From the NCBI GenBank assembly GCA_023846275.1, contig CM043878.1:7247501-7311500 (forward strand): a stretch of DNA of 64,000 bases, in the 5' to 3' direction. Under the pieces are notes generated by a model that ran no database searches, was not told where the DNA came from, and worked only from the letters and a program-made list of their open reading frames with translations. This stretch comes from Vanilla planifolia (Eukaryota > Streptophyta > Magnoliopsida > Asparagales > Orchidaceae). Shown here piece by piece: positions 49,900 through 61,800 of the stretch (its first letter is position 1; each line of letters begins with the position of its first letter). Made by a program: the position numbers and the translations under genes.

Positions 49900-49950
49900 C
49901 TCAAGTAACTCATGGTCCGAATGGGGATGAAGCAAGTAATGCCCATAGCC
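49900..49950 (-). CDS. Exon B of the possible minus-strand gene (17 codons)
   Basis: Flanked by acceptor 'ttcag' and donor 'GAG|GTAAC'. It codes for 'GYGHYLLHPHSDHELLE', which matches the first 17 residues of exon C except for 2 positions. It is 51 bases, phase 0 at both ends, so including or skipping it keeps the frame. It looks like a duplicated exon start. Confidence 0.4.
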
Positions 49951-50574
49951 CTGAAAAAAGCAGAAAGATCAATCTATACAATATCTGATTACATTTTTTT
50001 TCATATTACTGTATATTACTGTGCAATTAAAAAAGGTTAAATAATAGTTTCATCAATTTCTTAAAAAAGTACTAAATAATAAATTATCAAATACATAACT
50101 TTTCAATAATATTTTTTAAAATTACTTTTCAATAATCAACTTAATATTCATCAAAAACTTTGTCAAAATCAACCTACAAGTGCTTTGGATGCATATTTTT
50201 CAAAGAAATGCAGGGATTTTATTGAGGATTTGCTTGGTTTATTTTTTCTCTAAGTTCTACCTTCGTTGGTTTCAACAATATTTTTTCACGTGCCTATCCC
50301 AAAGTGTGAGATGCTAAGGGCACAAAAAAGTTGAATTCCATTACTTTTCAAGCCCAAATCAAATCTTATTTCTTTTCAAATGATGCTTCTCTCCCATGAG
50401 ACACAGGAAAACTATCCATTTCATGGGCACAACTCGTTTAGGTTTGAAGGCAATAAGCAAAGCATAGATAAACTATTAAACATGGTATATTAATGAAAAT
50501 GCTACAGTACAACACAATACTTAATAAACAGGAACTTATTTCATATGGCGAAAACTGAAGGGATTAAAAGGTAC

Positions 50575-50634
50575 CTCGCAATGCACAAAAGAATAAGCTG
50601 AGACTTCACCACTCAATCTGCTTTGGCTCAATAC
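50575..50634 (-). CDS. Exon A of the possible minus-strand gene (20 codons)
   Basis: On the minus strand acceptor 'ggcag' precedes 'GTATTGAGCC' and donor 'CGAG|GTACC' follows. 20 codons reading 'VLSQSRLSGEVSAYSFVHCE', phase 0 at both ends, so it joins exon B or C in frame. In UNE12/LRL-type bHLH genes an exon also starts at 'VLS.SRL' directly after the helix-loop-helix. No upstream exon or start codon was found between here and 52200. Confidence 0.35.
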
Positions 50635-52200
50635 CTGCCATGTGACAGAACAAAATTAAAAAAAAAAGCAATCAATAGAGATGCTAAAATGAACATAATT
50701 ATTTGGTTTCTACTTTATCCAACAAAATAAATGGAGCCAAAGCGGTGAAAATTTTGTTTGTTTGAAGTGTTGGTCATACTTGTGTAATGGAGCAAAGAGA
50801 ATGCCTTTACATGTAATGTTCAGCTTTGTTATGTTTACAAATGGACGCTTCTCCATTTGATGAAGAGCAAGAGTTCTGTTTAGGTCAATTGGTTATTATT
50901 GATCTATGAAGACTAAGCTTTTTCGTATTAACCACATGTAAAATATTTGGCACTTCAAAAACTTGAGTATCATAGGCCATGTGTCAACGATTAAATTTCA
51001 GAACATAACCAATACTTATACAATATTCTTTTATTATTAAAAAATCAATGTAATTTCGTGATGTCTATATTGTAGCACAGACAGACTTTATGAGCATATT
51101 AATGGATGATCGTTCCTGAAACAACAAGATACAGCCATAACGAGACTTGTTTGATTATTCTTGGAACTAGGATCGAAATTAGATAAGCACACAAACATAA
51201 GATTCATATGTAACAAAAAACAAATAAATAAATAAATAAACGTATATAGTTTTGCAAATACTATACACTCATTAAGAGAAAGGATTTATCTAATTATTTT
51301 TGGAAACCAAAAGACCTATTTACAAATTATACAAATATGAATAACCTATTTAAAATTAACATTTTTTTTATTTCAAACATTCTAATACATTTAAAAGAGT
51401 ATAAATGTATTACAATAATATATGAATAATATGAACAATCATGATCAAAAGTTGATACATGAATAGTATTTTATATAAATATGGCAAAACTAACATGAAT
51501 TGTGTGCAATAAAATTGCATTAGCAAAGTTGCTTGTTGGTTTTTCAATGTCATTTAGGAGGCATTTTGTTTAAACATTACTTAAATAAAACTGACATCTA
51601 AATTATAATGTTATCTACATGTTAATTTCTTTTATTTTTTTACTTATATAATCTAAAAAGTCATTTATTCTTATTTTTAAATCAAAATGACCAAAATCTA
51701 AATGTTACTCAAATTTGAGTTATATCTTGATGTTATTTTTAGAGGTGAAATTATAATTTTCAAAACTGTTATTTAAAGATTTTATCAAACTAAATACTTA
51801 ATATTTTTAAATAGCATTATATGATATGATGATATAATATCATAGTTATATGTTGATGAGATTTATAATGCCCCATTAATAAAAGCAATAACACAAATAT
51901 TGTTAATATAAAATTAAGTGTAATTGTGCTCTTTTGGACTAATAGCAATTAGAGATAACATTATAATATTATTTCAAGCATGTGCAACACTAGAAAAATA
52001 TTACTTGTATGAGATTTGATTATATACCAAGATTTGTGTATGTATAAAAATAGTTACATGTTGATGCAAAAAATGTATAATGACAATGTTGAAATGATAA
52101 GAAAAACTATATAATAACTTGAGTCATGAAAATTAAAATATTGAAGATGTTTGGTAGCTAATAAGCCATGTTGGATATATAAAAGGATGAAAAATACTCG
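50635..52200. other. AT-rich DNA, nothing recognised
   Basis: No coding domain. Searched on the minus strand for an exon with a basic helix-loop-helix that would precede the exon at 50575-50634; none recognised. Confidence 0.4.
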
Positions 52201-52560
52201 TGTAACATCCCAATCTTCATGATGAGGTCTTGCCTTGATCAAACCAAATTTTGTCTTTCACACAACCATTTTCTGCAAGATCACCCATCCCAAAAGTACT
52301 TCAACACCTATATGCTTAAATATAGAGTTATTATAAGATCTTATGCAAGTTTATCTCCAAAAAATGCCTCACTAATTCAAGGCTAAGAATTTACTTATGA
52401 AGCACAAGATCTATCCTTCTATAGCTGATGTAGAACTTATTCATTTTTATATTATTTCACCTACTAGCAAATCAAGACTTGTCCCTTGTCCAATAATAAT
52501 TCCTCTTTTAGGGCATCACCCGATGATCACTCTTTGCCTTCTTCAATCTCGAGTGTTACA
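52201..52560. repeat. Left LTR of the TRIM-like element (360 bp)
   Basis: Starts TGTAAC and ends GTTACA, a perfect 6-bp inverted terminal repeat. The 5S-like segment lies at about 52275-52340, in the antisense orientation on this strand. Confidence 0.6.
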
Positions 52561-52639
52561 GATCTACCAACATCTGCTTGATTTGCGTCCGTCCTCAAAT
52601 CACAACGGATTAGAGGAGGTACCGGTTTAATACCATATT

Positions 52640-52900
52640 GAAATATAGCCTTCATAGGTATTATCCAAATCCAATTAGATGTTTTTTATATAAGGGCCTT
52701 GATCATCTATCTCAAACTACTTTAACCCTTACATATTTAAGCATAGAATTCTCATAAGACCCCATATAGATTACCCCTAAAAGTGCCTCACTAACCCAAG
52801 GCTATGCATTTACTTATAAAACTCAGAATTTCTCATCCTGTAGTCGATGTAAAACTCATTAACCCTTGCATTCCTCCGTTTAGAAGCCTGTCAAGAGTTG
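52640..52900. repeat. Right LTR of the TRIM-like element, decayed
   Basis: Follows the left copy through 'cacatatttaagcatag'-type words, 'aaaagtgcctcactaacccaagg' (left: 'aaatgcctcactaattcaagg') and 'tagtcgatgtaaaactcatt' (left: 'tagctgatgtagaacttatt'). Borders are unclear and the start may be lost. Confidence 0.5.
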
Positions 52901-53979
52901 AGATTTATTAAGTATAATTGAATGTGTAGAGATAAAGCAAAGAGATTGTTATTGAGTTTTACAAATTTCAAGAGGAGAATAAGTGTGGCAAGTTGTAGGT
53001 TTGGCTTTAACTAAGAGTTAATTGTAGTAAAGTTTGCATCTAAAAGAGAGTTCTTAAGATTTTCCTAAATGGAGTGTATGAAAAGTAGAAATTAGACGTG
53101 TAGTTGATGATGTAAGTCCCTAATCTGATAGTAACTTAGTTTTGCAATTCATGATTCTAGAAATCAATAAAAAGGTAATTACTGAAGATGAGTAAGATGG
53201 CGTGCTTCAAGATAAGGAATAGTGTGAAGGTTGGCAAAATAAAGGTTGTAAGATCACTTGTTTGGGAATGCTAAGAATATTAAAATCAGGAGTATTTGAG
53301 ACAAATAATGGCTTAAATTAGCAAAGACAATTTTTCTTAAGGTGGGTAGTAGAGTGTAATGACTCGCAATTTTGTTTCGTTCAAAGTGACACAATTGTAG
53401 TGTGTTTGTATTTAAGTACATAACTATGATAATTTGATCAAAGGCGTCTTATATTTTAATTTTTGATGAAGTAGATTAAAATTACATTTTTTTAAAATTT
53501 TAAGGTTTTTGCAAAAGAGACAAGCTGCAAGTGGAACTGTCTAATTAAGGTGTAAAAGAGCTTGGGGAACAAGGAATCAGTGAGATTTAATAAGAATTAT
53601 GTATTCAAATGAAAAAGATAAACTTAGTGAGTGATTTTTAAATTTTTGTAATTTATAACTTAATTAAATTGCATATTAATAGAATTAGGATTGTGATTTT
53701 ATCTATCAGCTAAGCATGTAATTGAATAGTCACTATTTTAAATTACGTGCTTAATCTTCAAACAAAAAGTTAAAGGAAAAACAAAACTATTGCAAGAATT
53801 TCTTTAAAGAAGACAAATAAATAAATTAGAATAACTATAATGTAAGTATATTATTGATTATTATTCTTGAGTATCGTATCAATTTGAACATGAAAACATG
53901 ATATTATTTTTTTTATGCATCTATGTTTTGACATGATGTTATATGCTCTTAATATTATTATTTACATGATTTGTGATGT
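52901..53979. other. AT-rich DNA, nothing recognised
   Basis: No gene or transposon domain recognised. It leads into the dispersed repeat at 53980. Confidence 0.4.
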
Positions 53980-54760
53980 GAAATATGCATAAAGAGATCA
54001 GAAAATTGATTGATTTAATAATGTCAAAATATGAAAAGAGAATATGATATTGATGAGAAAAATTAAATAAAAAATAAGAGAAAAAAATAAAAACAAAAGA
54101 TAGATAATGCAATATGATAATTAAGACATAATATCGCGAGTCTTGGATAATGCTACATAATTGTTTTAAGTATTATACTAATGATGATATTGACGGGTTA
54201 TGAAATATTGTCTGATGAAATGATTTGATGTGAAATTAAAGTATTTTCTGATGGCATTATCTCCAACAACTATACTCCACTGTCACTACAAGCTAAGCAT
54301 GAACAAAGATGATACGATAATATGATGTAATATGATACCACTGATATTAGGCTTATATTTAACTATTGTTACACTATGATATAAGATAAGATATACATGA
54401 TATGTGTTGATACAGAGATAATATAAGATAAAACCCACTTACTATACGTTGATGCATAAATGATATATGATAAGATCCACTCATGTGCTGATGTGGAGAT
54501 GATAAGAGATGAGATCCGCATGTTGATGTGGGGATGATGAGATGAGACTTATCTGCTGATGTAGAGATGATAAAATATGAGATAGCACCATTATCATTAT
54601 CGATGGAATGAGTGGGAAGGATATGATATGTCTACAGGCTTGAGTTTATACGATATGAAGTCAAATAATATGATATAAAATGAGATGGAATCTCGTGGCA
54701 TTAGAATAATGATAATTGAGAAGATACATGAGCCTTTATAATGATTATAAAAAATATGAG
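53980..54760. repeat. Dispersed repeat, copy 2 (partner at 450-1300)
   Basis: Same order of segments as 450-1300, on the same strand, including the 'ttgattgattta' start and the 'agaataatgat' line at the end. It contains a local degenerate tandem array (54404-54590). Confidence 0.45.
54404..54590. repeat. Degenerate minisatellite, five units of 33-43 bp
   Basis: The word 'g(t/c)tgatg(tg)gagatgataa' recurs with starts near 54404, 54447, 54485, 54521 and 54554. Units shorten from 43 to 33 bp along the array. Confidence 0.7.
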
Positions 54761-57235
54761 AGTTGAGGAATATTAGGATTATAAAAATTAAGAAAAAAAA
54801 TTAATAAGATATTTAAAGAATAATAAAATATTTAAATATTTAAAATATAAAAATATAAAACACTAGATCTAGTGGCTAAATAAAAATTAAGATGAATAAA
54901 AATAAATATAATTAGAAGTTACATCTGTGCATACTTATATGTGTTTGTTTACTTTATATATTTTCGTATACTTATCACATGTTCTTACATACTCATACTA
55001 TTTTTTATACATAAATCTTTTGTTTTTTTATTACTTTTTTATTATAAATTATCTCTTTACAATAATTTATCCACTAGGATTTTTAAATTTATCATCTACT
55101 TACATTTTGTAAGTTAAGATTCTAAAGCACAAAGAGATGTGGATCATTGTAATACTTAAGGCAACTTTTGATAATAGTGAAATTTTGTGATATTTCTTTA
55201 TTGAATATTATTTATATTTTGAAATTTTTTTTATGATTATATTTGTGATATAGGATATCTTTTAAAGATGTGTGTATATATATATTTGTGTATATCTTTT
55301 TTTGTGTACATAGCTTGATTTATAAGTTTTAACTAATATTTAATGAACTGATGGTATTATTATGGTTTTGTAATATTACATGATATTAGTGATAATTATT
55401 ATATTTGTAGTTAGTTATTTGAATCTATGGATATACTATAGATTGAAATATTATTAAGATTTTATTTAAAATAATTAATATTATGATATATACTACTAAT
55501 TTGTTGTTGTTTTGTTGATATTTGTAACTATTTTTACAAAAAAAAGATATTTTTAAGTGAGATTCTGTTTATTTGAATTCTAAATTTGGATCATAATATA
55601 GATTAGAATGAAAATAACTAGTTGTAATTGGTTCTATTGTTGCCATCGTCTGGTTAGGTGGATAGTGTCCTCTATTGTACAATAATACTCTAATTATACC
55701 CAATAAGAAAGTTATTAGTAATTATACTAGATAGGAAAGACAAGCAAGGTTTAACAACCTTCACAAATAAGCTATGTGAAATATGTAATGATAAAAAAGA
55801 TGGAGAATGTTATGTGTATAACAATATCAAAAGAAATAAATGAGGTTTCTATTATAATTAAACTCAAGTAAAAATATAGATTGACTATCCAAGAAAATAA
55901 GAGTAGCAAAATAAAACCTGAAGATTTACTTAACTAACAAAAACTAATACTTATAAATAAAATCACATTAAAAAAAATAATAACCATAATATTACAAGTG
56001 TATGTTTATTTCTTTAGTGATTGTGATATATATCTATATATACAATATAATATTTTTTAATTATTTGATGAAGGCTTTGATTGTTTTTTTTTTGCTTTAT
56101 TTACGTGATAAAAACTTTGAATATAACATCACTCAAATATTTTATTGTTTCACATATAATGATTGTATTAGATTTAGTAAACTAAGTTTATGATATTGAC
56201 AATCCATTTGTTGATACTAACATTTCAAATATACCAAGTCACATCACAAGAATCAAAGAGCATAGAAATAAAATGCTAGTTTCATTATTACATGGAAAGG
56301 CTTTGTGTAATAACTAAGAATTATTCTTATGGTTGTATAAGACATTATAAATGCATAGATGTATAGTAGATAACTATATGGATATTGTTGATAACTATAT
56401 AAAATGTTATTTGTTGTAATTATATTAGTATTCGATGTATATAAAGAAAGATAAATGGAAAGTAGAAGAGGTTCTAATCATTTAAAATTTAGAATATAAA
56501 AATAATAAATTTAAATAATTTTAAAATAAAGAATTTAAATCTTAAGTTCATGACATGACGATGAGAACGTCATATACAAACACCTTTGGCTCTCCCTCAT
56601 CACTCAAGGATTCATATTCAAAAGGTATAAAAGATACCTCTATTGCAACCTTTTGTTAAGATATAATAAGACAATTTTAATAGGACTTTTATTCTTTAAC
56701 ATAGTCTTTTACACCCTAAGATAATAAAAAGGATGGGTATGTTAGTGCTTAGCACCTTAACCATACAAGTGCTTGTCATTCACATTAGTAATCTAACTAG
56801 CATCACCAATAATAACAACTTTGGTGGCCACAATATCCTCCTACGCAATCATATAGGTGTAACCATGATAGCATTATTCTCATAAGGCCTCATCTAGTTT
56901 CTCAAAAGCATCATCCATTACATGCTTATAATTCATCTTGAAGTCGAAGTGTAGGAAAGAAATGTCAAAGAGAGGTTTAGTAAAGGTATATGCAAGGCTA
57001 GGGCTTAAATACTTGGTAGCCCATCGATCACATTCATGAGCAAGAATCCCATCAAAATTAAATTTCAACAAGGCATGGTTCAAAATATCCATACAACCCA
57101 AAAGCAAAAGCATGCCATTAGTAATCGAGCAACTATTAAAGTCTTCTTTAACTTAATAAATGAAACAATGTCAATTCCATTTTATTCATTGATGGTATCT
57201 TACTTCAAAAGAGCTTACTGACAAATAAAAGAGTA
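54761..57235. other. AT-rich DNA, nothing recognised
   Basis: Short microsatellite-like TA stretches, no coding domain. A 77-codon minus-strand frame at 56880-57113 resembles no known family. Confidence 0.4.
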
Positions 57236-57239
57236 ATGA

Positions 57240-58790
57240 ATGGGTTTCTTTGAAGAGATAATTGTCAAAATCACAAACAACATCAGTTGAGCTGGAACAA
57301 ATTGTCTCCCCGTTGAAGAAATGGTTTAGGTCTAAAGAAAATTGAGGAGCTTATGGTAGCCTTTAGTGCTAAACTCTACTAGAAGTTCAATATTTCCAAT
57401 TCCCTATGGGCTCAATTCATGAAAGCTAACTATTCCTTGAGGAAAAGTGGTAGTTTATGCTTAGAAACATGGAATCACATGGAAATGATTAAACAAATTG
57501 CTTTATAATACATGAAACAACTTCAAACATCTAATCAGGATTCGTACAAAAGATGATAGCTTCAGTATTAAATCAACATGGGAAGAGCTGAGAAGTAAAA
57601 GGCTCATTCTTAATTCAAAAAAAATTATTTAGAATAATGTCCCTTTAAAAATATCCATATTAATAAGGCAGATTCTTAATTTGTTGTTTTTCCTGAAGAA
57701 CTTACACAAGTTAAACTATTAGCTAGTTAACAAATGCCCTTTTAGCACAAATGGTCACCCATTGAACCTTGCTTTTGTGGAATGTACAAGGTCAATTCAA
57801 ATGTGGGCTTCTTTGCATCTTGTATGGAAATTCAAAAAGTGAATCATAACAACATTCAACAAAAACTACAACGGTGGAGAAATAGCTCCACAAATTCTAT
57901 AAGAGATGAGATAATACATTTGGTATCCTCATTTATCTATTGGAACATATGGAAGGCACATAATTCATGATTACATGATCAAACTATTAAGATGAGTACT
58001 AAGATTAACAGAGTTTTATCAACTAGCTACAATATTTTCAATTACTACCCTATATTACAAATCTCCTAGCTAGACTCCCAACTAGTTCAACATAGTTTTG
58101 CCCTTCATTTTTAAAGACTAAATGCAAGATGAAACAAGCTGTGCACTGGGCACCTCCACCAAAAAACATTTTGACATTAAACATTGATGGACCAGCTCAA
58201 GGCAATCCTAATTCTACAAGTTGTGGAGGGATTTTTTGGGATCACACAAGTCAAGCAATCAAAACATTTTCCACTATTGTACGTCACAAGTCAAACATTA
58301 AAGCAGAAGGTATGGCCATTATACTGGGTCTGAGACTTTGTAAGGGACTAGGACTCCTTAATATCATTGTGAAACTGAACTATAAACTAACTCAGGACAT
58401 GGTGCAAGGCAATGTGATCACTCGAATGATGCAAAGTTTTATTAACTAAATCAATCATCTCAGCTTCACGAGCATCCAATACCAAAACATCTATAGAAAA
58501 TGAATTGTAGTAGCCAATCACTTAGCACAATTGGCTAATAGCAGCTTGCAATCTAGCATATTTGATTTGCAACAAATCCTAAAACTATGCAAAGCTTTGA
58601 TCAAATTGGATGGGGCTAAATATCTTTATCTAAGATCAATGCATATGATGAAACTAGTAGAATCTGTTGCACTAAAGCTTCTTGGAAGCTCTTTCAATCC
58701 CCCAATTTTGTTGCCCAGTTCTCTCAACCTCATTGTACCTTACAAAATTCTCCTTCATAGGGGTATGATCTGCTCACCTCCCCTTTAACC
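57240..58790 (+). mobile_element. LINE 3' part, degenerate (zinc-binding region and RNase H)
   Basis: After a post-RT stretch with 'SLWAQFMKANYSL' (~57400) comes a reverse-transcriptase zinc-binding region: 'SFSIKSTWEELRSK' (~57560), 'NNVPLKISILI' (~57635), 'NKCPFSTNG' (~57730). RNase H follows at 58129-58446 and its tail reaches ~58680. No catalytic RT core is seen upstream, so it is 5'-truncated or decayed. Confidence 0.8.
58129..58446 (+). pseudogene. LINE RNase H domain, uninterrupted frame
   Basis: One of the cleanest transposon frames in the window: 106 codons before a TAA. It contains 'LNIDGPAQGNPNSTSCGGIF' with the first catalytic Asp and the GNPG.SGCGGI motif, and 'IKAEGMAIILGLRLC' with the catalytic Glu (family AE..A...GL..C). 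At the third acidic site ('ES DS') the frame reads 'KLNY', so an essential Asp is gone. Confidence 0.85.
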
Positions 58791-58806
58791 CCCCCCCCCC
58801 CCCCCC
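58789..58806. repeat. Homopolymer of 18 C
   Basis: An uninterrupted run of 18 cytosines directly after the LINE-derived block, in an AT-rich context. Its length should be treated as approximate because long C runs are error-prone to sequence. Confidence 0.95.
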
Positions 58807-61800
58807 TATTGTCACTAAATTGTTGCATACAACTCTCCACTTCTTACCCTCTCACTGGCATTTTGTTTGGCACGATTTGCATTGTCTAAAACAATGCATT
58901 CTTCGTTCAACAATTGGCATCAATTGTATTCCATGCCACTCTTTGTATTCACGTCAATCAAGTACAATATGTGGCGTTGTATGAAATGATCTGTTTTACT
59001 GTTCGTTTATGCATGCCATTGTATTACTCCGCTATCACTCACATTCATGTTGGCCAAGCATGAACAGCTTCATCCCAACAGCAAGTCATACTTACACTTC
59101 TGTTTCAACCAACCGTCCCGATCAAACTAATTTGATTATTACTTTCCTGATTATCAACTTTGTTCAATTCACTTATCAGCTGAGTTTGTATACCACATCT
59201 TATTTGTTGATCGTATAGTTCAAAGCTACCCTTCATACTATATGATTTTATGCCACTCATGGCGGTTATCATCTAATCATGTCACCCCTTGTAGCTACAT
59301 CTTTCATGTACGTCATATCTATTCCTTATAATTCAAAGGATACGACATTTAGTATTTGCTAGCTATCATTGTACTAACATGTTGTTCCCCACACCTTGCA
59401 TCGACCATGACGATGCATCTTGTTGTGTGTCATACATGTACCGCTAGTCTCCTCCTTAATTGGACTATCGGATTCATTATCTGGCTCACTGGTGACTAAC
59501 AATTGGTAAAAGCTTGCCTTTAGAATTAAAACAGTAAGCAAATCTTTCTGGAGATGTTGGATCATACTATAATGGATGCTAGAATAATGTCATTTCTCTT
59601 ATATCTAACAAACCTATTTTGTAACTTCTTAGAATGAAATAAAATTTAAATTTAAAAAACAAATAAAGGGGTATTACTAAGGAAAATAGAGATGCAAAAT
59701 TTAACATTAATAGATATAAATGCTTGCAATGCTGTTTGAGCTGATCAATGGTTTAATATGACCCGAAACACACAATTGTACATTTGACTTAATAGCAACA
59801 ATAGTTTCCTAACACTAACCACACCTTTCAAGAATTTAGAACATGGCCAAAATAAGAGATCAAGTCATGACAATAAACCTTCGAAGAAGCCAAATTTTGG
59901 TTATTGATGGAGATTAGAGCTTGCTACAAGTGATTTTTACATAATGTCCAAAAGATAATTCCAAAGTCATCATTTGCATTTGCATTGTTCTCATATCAAA
60001 TAGTAACTTGTTGGCAAATTACACAATCATACAATTGAATTTCTATCAAGTTTTGAAGGATAAATAATAAATTATTTTCTCAATTTTCCAAAGCATCAAC
60101 AATCATTAAATTCTAACATTTGAGTAAAAGATGCCATATATAAAGGAATGTCATGGAGATCAAAGGAATTATATGGAGCATTAAGTCTTATCTTAAGCAT
60201 CAGACTGTCATATCTAAAGAGCAGAAATGGGATTTTAATTCCAAGAATGATCAAATCATTTAATTTTGTGAACAAATATTCTATCCTAACCAAAATAGAG
60301 TCAATTTGAGAAAAAATTTAGATTTTGAAGCAAGGTATTGAACTTTTCCAAATTGTAGTTTTTATCAATTGTTTAAGAGTAGATTTTGGAATCAAAATCA
60401 TTTTATGAATTGTCATGATTGGATGGGGTTTATTGAAGTTCTCCTACATCACATACTTAGCTCTAAGTTTAAATGTTTGGAAAGTTATGACTATTTTCAT
60501 ATATCTTCATATTTTTCTCCATATAATCTTGTTAAGTTTCCTTTAGAAGAGACCTAAAGAGTCATGCTATGATCATAACTTTATTATCACATTTAGGAAT
60601 AAAATTCCTCCTGGTGAATTCTTCTAGCATGAATAGAGAAAGAAAGCCTTGAATGGCAAACCTTAAGAGGCGGTTAGTCTCTCATAACTAGTCCTTATCT
60701 TATAAATTTTTAAGGTTTGGATGTCAAGATTAGGGTTTTAGTTTAGCCACATAAAAGACCCTAGAGAAGAGATTCATAATATCCCCTCTCCAAGATGGTG
60801 ATCATACGAAAAGCACAATGTGAAGCATTGTCCTATTGAAGTTGAAAGAATCAATCATCTACAAAGGTCAAGTGGTTCAAGGAATCACCAAAAAGGCATA
60901 ATCAAATAAGTGTTGTGTAATGGCTTCTTTCCATAGAAGCAACATGCTAGACTAGCTCAAGTATCCTAGTTGTATCTCCAATTTTGATTGAATTCCTAAC
61001 CTTATGAACCTTTTCCTCCACTACCTCCATTATCAGAGACCCATCACAAATGACATATCTATTGTCAAGTTCCTTTTCTATAGAGCTACTTAATGATAAA
61101 TAGTCCATGCCACTAATTTGATAAGACGTGGGTGAAAATAAGAGAGTAAGAAGAATGTAAGCTAAATGAGAAGGAGCAAAAGAGAGCATCAAAAAGGGAA
61201 AACTAAAGACAAACATATGTTTAAGAAATGGATTACTAACAAATGGACATTTCACAAATTATGAGAATTGATTTAAGTTCCTCATCCATAGAATACTTGA
61301 CCATGGAGAGGAAAATCATAAAAATATAGCACCATTTAACCCTTCTTTAGCTTCCGTGTAGATAATGAGCAATTTCGAAAGTCAATGGTGGTGACATATC
61401 TAGGGGCTATGCAAACCATATAGATCATGTTTGGTATCACAACATATATCATATTCACAAAAAGACATATCATGGCTCCTTTATATTTCTCATCCAAAAT
61501 GGTAGGTACCTTTTTTTCATAATATTCACTTATTTAGATTCATTTTATTCTTTATTTATGCATAAATATATTGGTTATAATATTTTCTAATATGTGATTA
61601 CATGTATAACAAGTGGATTCCTTAAGCCTCTAGTATTCACATTAATTGGATTAATTCTAGAAGAAAATGCATTAAAAATAGACACTAACTCTATTATCAT
61701 AAAAAAACCCCTATTATGTCTTATTTTATTGTTATTGTTTTTGTTTTTACATATTTACTTGTGTTAATCATGTCAAGTTGAGTTGGTAGCCAGAACAAGG

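Larger units (their letters stand above)
52201..52900. mobile_element. TRIM-like element with 5S rRNA-like LTRs (Cassandra-like), degenerate
   Basis: Two direct repeats about 420 bp apart enclose only some tens of bases. Both contain a segment resembling the reverse complement of 5S rRNA around its internal promoter: 'agatcacccatcccaaaagtac' to 'gagttattataagatc' in the left copy, and 'gatcatctatctcaaactac' to 'gaattctcataagacc' in the right. Cassandra TRIMs carry 5S-derived sequence in their LTRs. The element lacks any coding sequence, as TRIMs do. A clear primer-binding site was not found. Confidence 0.6.

Noticed and set aside
52201..52900. A genuine 5S rRNA gene
   Set aside because: The 5S-like segments are short, diverged and embedded in repeats with LTR-like ends; no 120-bp intact gene is present.
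56880..57113. 77-codon minus-strand frame
   Set aside because: No motif, no splice context, and it lies next to a plus-strand LINE remnant.
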